In this document: one piece after another, positions 59,174 to 64,000 of the stretch
Layout of the letters: each line of letters starts with the position of its first letter
Position numbering within the stretch: position 1 is the first letter of the stretch
NCBI GenBank assembly: GCA_900120395.1
Contig: LT635553.1
Coordinates: forward strand, 1,160,254 to 1,224,253
From: Porphyromonadaceae bacterium FC4
GTDB taxonomy: Bacteria > Bacteroidota > Bacteroidia > Bacteroidales > Porphyromonadaceae
DNA: 64,000 bases
Direction of reading: 5' to 3'
Position numbers and translations under genes: made by a program
Notes under the pieces: model-generated
What the model was told of the DNA's origin: nothing
Seen by the model: the letters and a program-made list of their open reading frames with translations, nothing else
The model's database searches: none

Positions 59174-61656
59174 GACGTCACTTACTTATAGTCTTCGCCT
59201 GCTCGCTTTTTTCTTTTTCGTTTGCACAGACAGATACCATCCCGCTGAGTGACTACCGCATTTTCAGTCAATCTATACAGAATGGACCTATCCTCAACGA
59301 TAGCATTGACCTCCATGGGAAGGCTTTCGACCCCTACACCACACTGGAAAAGATGCCCCCTGTGCAGATGGACTGGGATTTGCCACAGACCCAAACTGCC
59401 TCCTCAGATGGCAGTATAGGACTTAGTGGCAACTCCATCCATACCGTACAAGTGTCCTTACTTACCACTCAGTATGAGGAGGTCTCACTAATCGTGGAGT
59501 GTTCGGCTCCTTATCGTGTGACGCTGGATAATAAAGAGGTAGGAAAGCGTACAACAGCGACAGATAGTAACAACCTCCAAACTCATACCCTAAAGCTGTC
59601 ACCCTCTGCCCAACATACGCTTGCACTACGAGTACTGTCAAAGGACCCTGAAGACATTCGTGTACGACTGGTCCCCAAACTGGGCAAGAACAGCACCCTG
59701 AAACTTCGTACCGATGCCCACGAATACATGAGCATGGAGTTCACTCAGTCCGGGCGCAAGATCTATAGCGTGGATGTTTCTCCGAGCGGGAAATATACCA
59801 TCCTATGGGTCAGCGATACCGTTGACGACCAAAGCTCGTACACAGGTATTGTATACAAGGGCAGCACACCGGTCTCTTCTCTTGCCGGTGACCTCCGCTC
59901 TGCAAAGTGGCTGCCTACGGACGACAAACTGGTTCTTGCTAAAAAAACGACTGAAGGCAGAGCGCTAATCACCTATGACCCGGAGACTCTACTGCCATCT
60001 ATCCTACACCGCTCCATTCCCGAGGGATCGTTTTCTATAGCACCGGACAACGAGACGGTCATCTTCTCTCAAACCGTCAAAGGACCTGAAAAGAATAATT
60101 CTGTAGATCGCATATTGGGTAGGTATGACCACCAAAACTTTAGCTCATCTAGAAATCATACTTTTCTTTTTAGGTTCAACCTACGTACCGGAGCCTTTCA
60201 ACCACTCACATATGGGTTTAGGAGTACTTCTCTGAGAGCAATAGCACCTGACAGCAAAGAAATCATTTATTCCAGTTCGTCAGAAGTTACCGAAAGTCCC
60301 TTCTCTGTATCTGATTATATCGCCATAGACCTTACGACTATGGAGACAGATACACTCTTTGCAAAGGATCCGCACATCTCTGATGTCCTGTACACTTCCC
60401 AGCCCCATATGCTGCTCGTGTCGGGCGATGCGGATGCTTTTGGAGGTATTGGTCGTAATCTGCCCGATGACATGATTGCCAATGGCTACGACACCCAGCT
60501 ATTCCTCTACAATCGGGAAACCGGTCAAGCCAGACCGCTTACCAAAGAGTTTGCTCCGAGCGTCAACGGAGTCAGGACCTCTCCGGACACCTTCGAAGCT
60601 ATTTTTAGAGCAGAGGATCAAGACTACATCCATCTATATCGCATTGATCTGACATCCGGGAAGATCAGCCTCATTCCTTCTTCTGAAGAAAACATAGGCT
60701 CTTTCTCCACTAGTCGAGATCTCAAAAAAGTGGCTTATTCAGGTGAAAGCGCTAATAACTCAGAGCGTTTTTATATTGACGACAAATGCATCTACGACCT
60801 TGCTTCAGAGAGACTAAAAAACATCGACTTGGGAGAAGTAAGTGCATGGGTATTTAACAAACCTGATGGACAAAAGGTACCCGGACGCTTCTATTTACCA
60901 CCGAATTTCTCAGCGGAGAAAAAGTATCCCCTTATTGTCTACTACTATGGTGGCACATCTCCATCAAGCCGAATGTTTAGCTGGTACTATTCTGCCCCCA
61001 TGTATGCAGCGCAGGACTACGTAGTGCTTGTACTCAATCCTAGCGGTACCACCGGATGGGGACAGGAGTACTCCGCAAGGCATGTCAATGCATGGGGCGA
61101 TCTCACTGCCGATGATATCATATCAGCAGTCAAGGGATTCTGTAAAGAAAAGGATTACATCAACACTGCCAAGATCGGCTGTTTCGGTGCAAGCTATGGA
61201 GGGTTTATGACTCAATACCTACTTACTCAGACAGATCTTTTTGCAACGGCAATGAGTCATGCGGGGATCTCCGCTATATCCTCATATTGGGGGCAAGGCA
61301 CATGGGGAATTGGCTACAGTACTGTAGCCAGTACTCATAGTTACCCTTGGAATAACTCCAAGCTCTATACCAAGCACAGCCCTCTCTTCAACGCCGATAA
61401 GATCAACACCCCTCTGCTCCTACTACACGGTGACAGTGATACCAATGTCCCCTACGGAGAGAGCGTCCAGATGTACAATGCCCTTAAAATCCTAGGAAAG
61501 GAAGTAGAGCTCGTCCGAGTATACGGGCAAGACCACCACATTATCGATCCAAGCAAGCAACGCAAGTGGATGCAAACAACCATGGCGTGGTTCCAAAAGT
61601 GGCTGAAAGACGACTCCACTTGGTGGAATACTCTTTACCCTGAGGTGCATCTTTAG
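59170..61656 (+). CDS. Secreted S9 family serine peptidase (DPP-IV-like)
   Basis: 828 residues. The signal peptide is MRRHLLIVFACSLFSFSFA. Residues about 190-560 form a beta-propeller, and from about 560 the alpha/beta-hydrolase domain. The triad is S675 (GASYGGFM), D757 (GDSDTNVP) and H789 or H790 (GQDHHII). The NPSGTTGWGQEY stretch is typical of S9C/S9B. It would release short peptides in the periplasm or outside, which suits an asaccharolytic or proteolytic host-associated bacterium. It overlaps the ispE stop by 4 bp. Confidence 0.93.
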   Translation: MRRHLLIVFACSLFSFSFAQTDTIPLSDYRIFSQSIQNGPILNDSIDLHGKAFDPYTTLEKMPPVQMDWDLPQTQTASSDGSIGLSGNSIHTVQVSLLTTQYEEVSLIVECSAPYRVTLDNKEVGKRTTATDSNNLQTHTLKLSPSAQHTLALRVLSKDPEDIRVRLVPKLGKNSTLKLRTDAHEYMSMEFTQSGRKIYSVDVSPSGKYTILWVSDTVDDQSSYTGIVYKGSTPVSSLAGDLRSAKWLPTDDKLVLAKKTTEGRALITYDPETLLPSILHRSIPEGSFSIAPDNETVIFSQTVKGPEKNNSVDRILGRYDHQNFSSSRNHTFLFRFNLRTGAFQPLTYGFRSTSLRAIAPDSKEIIYSSSSEVTESPFSVSDYIAIDLTTMETDTLFAKDPHISDVLYTSQPHMLLVSGDADAFGGIGRNLPDDMIANGYDTQLFLYNRETGQARPLTKEFAPSVNGVRTSPDTFEAIFRAEDQDYIHLYRIDLTSGKISLIPSSEENIGSFSTSRDLKKVAYSGESANNSERFYIDDKCIYDLASERLKNIDLGEVSAWVFNKPDGQKVPGRFYLPPNFSAEKKYPLIVYYYGGTSPSSRMFSWYYSAPMYAAQDYVVLVLNPSGTTGWGQEYSARHVNAWGDLTADDIISAVKGFCKEKDYINTAKIGCFGASYGGFMTQYLLTQTDLFATAMSHAGISAISSYWGQGTWGIGYSTVASTHSYPWNNSKLYTKHSPLFNADKINTPLLLLHGDSDTNVPYGESVQMYNALKILGKEVELVRVYGQDHHIIDPSKQRKWMQTTMAWFQKWLKDDSTWWNTLYPEVHL

Positions 61657-61771
61657 TTGCTGATATACTTCTTGTTCAAAAGACCCCAAAGGACTGACTT
61701 CACCAAGTGCGAAGCCAGCCCTTTTGAGGTATCACACACTTTTATTGACTGTATCATTGCGTGTTTCAAAT

Positions 61772-61950
61772 CAGGGCTCACGCATTTGAAGTTTAGGGGT
61801 AGTCGGTGGGGGCTGAGCATTATGACTTTACGAAGGAAGAGCCGAACTTTATCATCAATTACGACATCAAGTAGCGCATGGAGAACGGACTAAGGAAGAC
61901 GACAAGGCCCTAGATCCCCCTATTTTTACCGCTCGGAGAGGGGTGGAAAG
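61772..61950 (+). pseudogene. Relic reading frame, unrecognised protein C-terminus
   Basis: The plus strand encodes GLTHLKFRGSRW near the start, then EHYDFTKEEPNFIINYDIK followed by TAG, with several frame disturbances. It is the third version of the broken frame at 5669 and 14081, opposite strand. Parent protein not recognised. Confidence 0.5.
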
Positions 61951-62030
61951 TTTGACGGATAGAAGGGAAAGGTTTCCAGTAGGAAAGAAAACGATTTGAC
62001 GGATAGTAGAGATCTGTTTCCTACTGGAAA
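61951..62030 (-). repeat. 44-nt interspersed repeat, locus I (two units, one with a flipped loop)
   Basis: Palindromes at 61973-61986 (TTTCC-AGTA-GGAAA) and 62017-62030 (TTTCC-TACT-GGAAA). In this orientation the loop should read AGTA, so the second palindrome is inverted in place. Both keep the adjacent GACGGATAG. Confidence 0.93.
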
Positions 62031-62094
62031 CTTTTTTCAGTACACGTCACTGTGTTTTCAAATCCGGAAAATCGAACAACACGTATTTATTGGG

Positions 62095-62102
62095 TACCTT
62101 TG
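62095..62102 (+). promoter_or_regulatory. Candidate -7 box for lon
   Basis: TACCTTTG fits TAnnTTTG, 93 bp before the lon ATG. No clear -33 TTG is seen at standard spacing. The interval 62103-62194 shows nothing else. Confidence 0.5.
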
Positions 62103-62194
62103 CCAATCGTGGCATGGATATTGCAACAAACACAAAGGATGCCTGACACGATTCGGTGCATTTTTTGATAGAAAAGGTAAGACGCTCAATCACA

Positions 62195-64000
62195 ATGATA
62201 GATATAGACATAGATATGGATCTCACAGATGGGGACATGAACCTCAAGCAAATGATACCCATGATCCTACCTGACGATAGTTACTCTCCGACATTTGACT
62301 TTGACATCTCGCATTTGCCAAAGACACTGCCGGTGCTTCCACTGAGAGACTCTATTGTTTTTCCAAACGTGGCAATACCGGTCATTGTAGGAAGGGACCG
62401 ATCCAAAAATCTGCTGAGATACTTGGAGACAGCTCCCAATAAGCACATCTTGGCTGTCACACAAAAAGATCCAAGTGAAGAAGATCCGGTATCTGTAAAC
62501 TCAGTCATACGCGAGGGGACAGTAGCAGAAGTGCTTCGGGTCATGCAAATCAATGATGAACTACTGACCGTAATCATTCAGGGCAAGAGTCGGGCACACC
62601 TAGATCAATACACGCAGAGGGAGCCTTTTCTAAGGGGGCGATATACCCTGCTGGAAGATGAAAGGCCTGTGATAGAAGATATAGAGTATCAGGAGCTTGC
62701 AAAATCTCTGCTGGAGATAATGATCCAGATCCTAACCTTGCGTGGTGATGCTCCAAGACCTTTCGTAGACTCACTGAAACAGCTTCAAAACCCCGAAGTA
62801 ATCATCAACTTCGCCGCAAACAATTTCCCGGAAAAGCTAGAGGAGAAAATCTCTCTCCTCATGACCAAAGATCTCAAGCAGAGAGGGTACATCGCCCACA
62901 AACTCCTCGGTATCATTCGCGAACAAGAAGAGATCCGTCAGCAGATCATACAGCGCACCCGTCATGAGATGGACAAGCAGCAAAAGGAGTACTTCCTACA
63001 GCAGCAGATGAGGGTCATACGCAAGGAGATTGATGATGAGGAGGAGGATGAAGCAAATGACCTTCTGAGAAGAGGGAAAGATAAGATGTGGAGCGATGCG
63101 GTACAGGAAAACTTTGAAAAAGAAGTCAAAAAGCTCCAACGCATGGCTCCTCAAAGTCCGGACTACAGCATTCAGCTACAGTACCTTGAGACTCTTCTCG
63201 AGCTGCCGTGGAAGGAGTACACGGAGGACAACTTTGACATCCGTCATGCCCAGAGTATTCTGGATAAGGATCACTTCGGGCTTGATAAGGTGAAGGAGCG
63301 CATCCTTGAGCACCTCTCCGTACTCAAGCTCAAGGGCAACCTCCACGCTCCTATACTCTGTCTGTATGGTCCTCCCGGTGTCGGCAAGACCTCGCTTGGC
63401 AAGAGTATAGCCGATGCACTGGGACGGAAATATGTACGCATATCTCTTGGTGGACTACACGACGAAGCCGAGATCCGCGGACACAGACGCACATATATCG
63501 GCGCCATGCCCGGACGAATCATCAAGGGGTTTTTGAAAGCAGGCAGCAGCAACCCTGTATTCGTCCTTGACGAGGTAGACAAGCTCGGGAACGACTACAA
63601 GGGGGATCCATCCTCTGCCCTCCTTGAGGTACTGGATCCGGAGCAAAACAACACCTTTCATGACAACTACTTGGACACGGACTACGACCTTAGCCAGGCA
63701 CTGTTTATAGCTACGGCTAATAGTGTTGGGGACATTCCACACGCCCTCCGCGATCGCATGGAAATGATCGAAGTAACCGGATACATCCAAGAAGAAAAAG
63801 TAGAGATTGCCGCCAAACACCTTATCCCAAAAGCACTAACACAAGTGGGGCTGCAAGAGGGAGACATCCGTATACCCCGCCCTACCCTTGCGGATATTAT
63901 TGAGGACTATACGAGAGAAAGTGGAGTCCGCGAGCTTGATAAGCGGATCAATGAAGTCATTCGAAAAGTGATCAAAGAAGCGGCTTTAGCCAACGAAGAT
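62195..64000 (+). CDS. lon: ATP-dependent protease Lon, 3' end outside the window
   Basis: The frame opens with ATG at 62195 (MIDIDIDMDL) and runs to the last base without a stop, giving 602 of about 820 residues. An acidic N-terminal leader of about 45 residues precedes the usual LPVLPLRDSIVFPNV start of the substrate-binding LAN domain. A coiled coil (about 240-320) follows, then the AAA+ module with Walker A GPPGVGKT at 392-399, Walker B VFVLDEVDKL and sensor/arginine elements. The C-terminal Ser/Lys protease domain lies beyond the window. It degrades misfolded and regulatory proteins in the cytoplasm. Confidence 0.96.
   Translation, partial: MIDIDIDMDLTDGDMNLKQMIPMILPDDSYSPTFDFDISHLPKTLPVLPLRDSIVFPNVAIPVIVGRDRSKNLLRYLETAPNKHILAVTQKDPSEEDPVSVNSVIREGTVAEVLRVMQINDELLTVIIQGKSRAHLDQYTQREPFLRGRYTLLEDERPVIEDIEYQELAKSLLEIMIQILTLRGDAPRPFVDSLKQLQNPEVIINFAANNFPEKLEEKISLLMTKDLKQRGYIAHKLLGIIREQEEIRQQIIQRTRHEMDKQQKEYFLQQQMRVIRKEIDDEEEDEANDLLRRGKDKMWSDAVQENFEKEVKKLQRMAPQSPDYSIQLQYLETLLELPWKEYTEDNFDIRHAQSILDKDHFGLDKVKERILEHLSVLKLKGNLHAPILCLYGPPGVGKTSLGKSIADALGRKYVRISLGGLHDEAEIRGHRRTYIGAMPGRIIKGFLKAGSSNPVFVLDEVDKLGNDYKGDPSSALLEVLDPEQNNTFHDNYLDTDYDLSQALFIATANSVGDIPHALRDRMEMIEVTGYIQEEKVEIAAKHLIPKALTQVGLQEGDIRIPRPTLADIIEDYTRESGVRELDKRINEVIRKVIKEAALANED

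Larger units (their letters stand above)
61772..62051 (+). mobile_element. 280-bp copy of the repeat-plus-relic element
   Basis: It begins CAGGGCTCACGCATTTGAAG, contains a decayed relic frame (61772-61950), two 44-nt units and the AGTACAC end. GTGTTTCAAAT (61761-61771) directly precedes it and GTGTTTTCAAAT (62052-62063) directly follows, a probable 11-bp direct flanking repeat with a one-base indel. It fills most of the 538-bp gap between the peptidase and lon. Confidence 0.55.

Overview
The window looks like a chromosomal segment of a Bacteroidota species, most likely a Porphyromonas or close Bacteroidales relative. Four things point that way. Genes lack Shine-Dalgarno sequences. Several starts are preceded by TAnnTTTG -7 boxes. 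The seven-gene V-type ATPase operon is of the E-DUF2764-A-B-D-I-K kind. The gene set (FeS-free L-threonine dehydrogenase of the epimerase type, SppA 67K type, LpxK, GH57/GT4 glycogen pair, secreted GH2 and lipoprotein GH29) is typical of host-associated Bacteroidales. No rRNA, phage, plasmid or CRISPR locus is visible, and the gene content is mostly core chromosome.

Layout. 1-3.3 kb: end of a GT4 glycosyltransferase, a GH57 protein that appears to lack its acid/base residue, and ilvE. 3.3-5.4 kb: a CAU tRNA, then yraN, a Dabb protein and serB on the minus strand. 6-10 kb: a large secreted beta-galactosidase with a discoidin domain. 10.3-13.7 kb: thrS-infC-rpmI-rplT. 14.3-19.3 kb: uvrB-queA-MATE. 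19.9-23.6 kb: a three-gene transhydrogenase locus whose PntB carries two tandem NADP-binding domains. 23.9-25.5 kb: frr and rsgA. 25.7-33.5 kb: the V-ATPase. 34-39.3 kb: sppA, lpxK, dut, grpE, dnaJ. 39.7-44.7 kb, minus strand: clpX, clpP, the NAD(P)HX repair enzyme, a malate dehydrogenase-like protein and a small membrane protein. 44.8-53.7 kb: tRNA-Arg(CCG), dxs, trkA, trkH, pdxH, an amidase, an MCE protein and a threonine dehydrogenase. 53.9-64 kb: a repeat-containing secreted protein, a CPBP protease, a GH29 fucosidase, nfo, ispE, an S9 peptidase and the start of lon.

The non-coding DNA has its own structure. Nine loci carry two or three copies of a 44-nt unit made of a TTTCC-TACT-GGAAA mini-palindrome, a partly variable decamer and CTATCCGTCAAAT. 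Every one of the nine gene-free gaps of 300 bp or more holds exactly one such locus, in either orientation. Three loci extend into a longer element that includes a decayed reading frame. One of these (13863-14268) has roughly 52-bp terminal inverted repeats and a 9/10-bp direct flanking repeat, as expected of a small non-autonomous mobile element.

The strongest candidate for something undescribed is the transhydrogenase. PntB has a duplicated, still intact dIII whose cores are almost identical in DNA while the flanks have diverged. Both copies replace the canonical NADP 2'-phosphate motif, and the membrane domain has no buried histidine. The interspersed 44-nt repeat family and its carrier element are the second candidate. 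Family assignments come from reading motifs without database searches.
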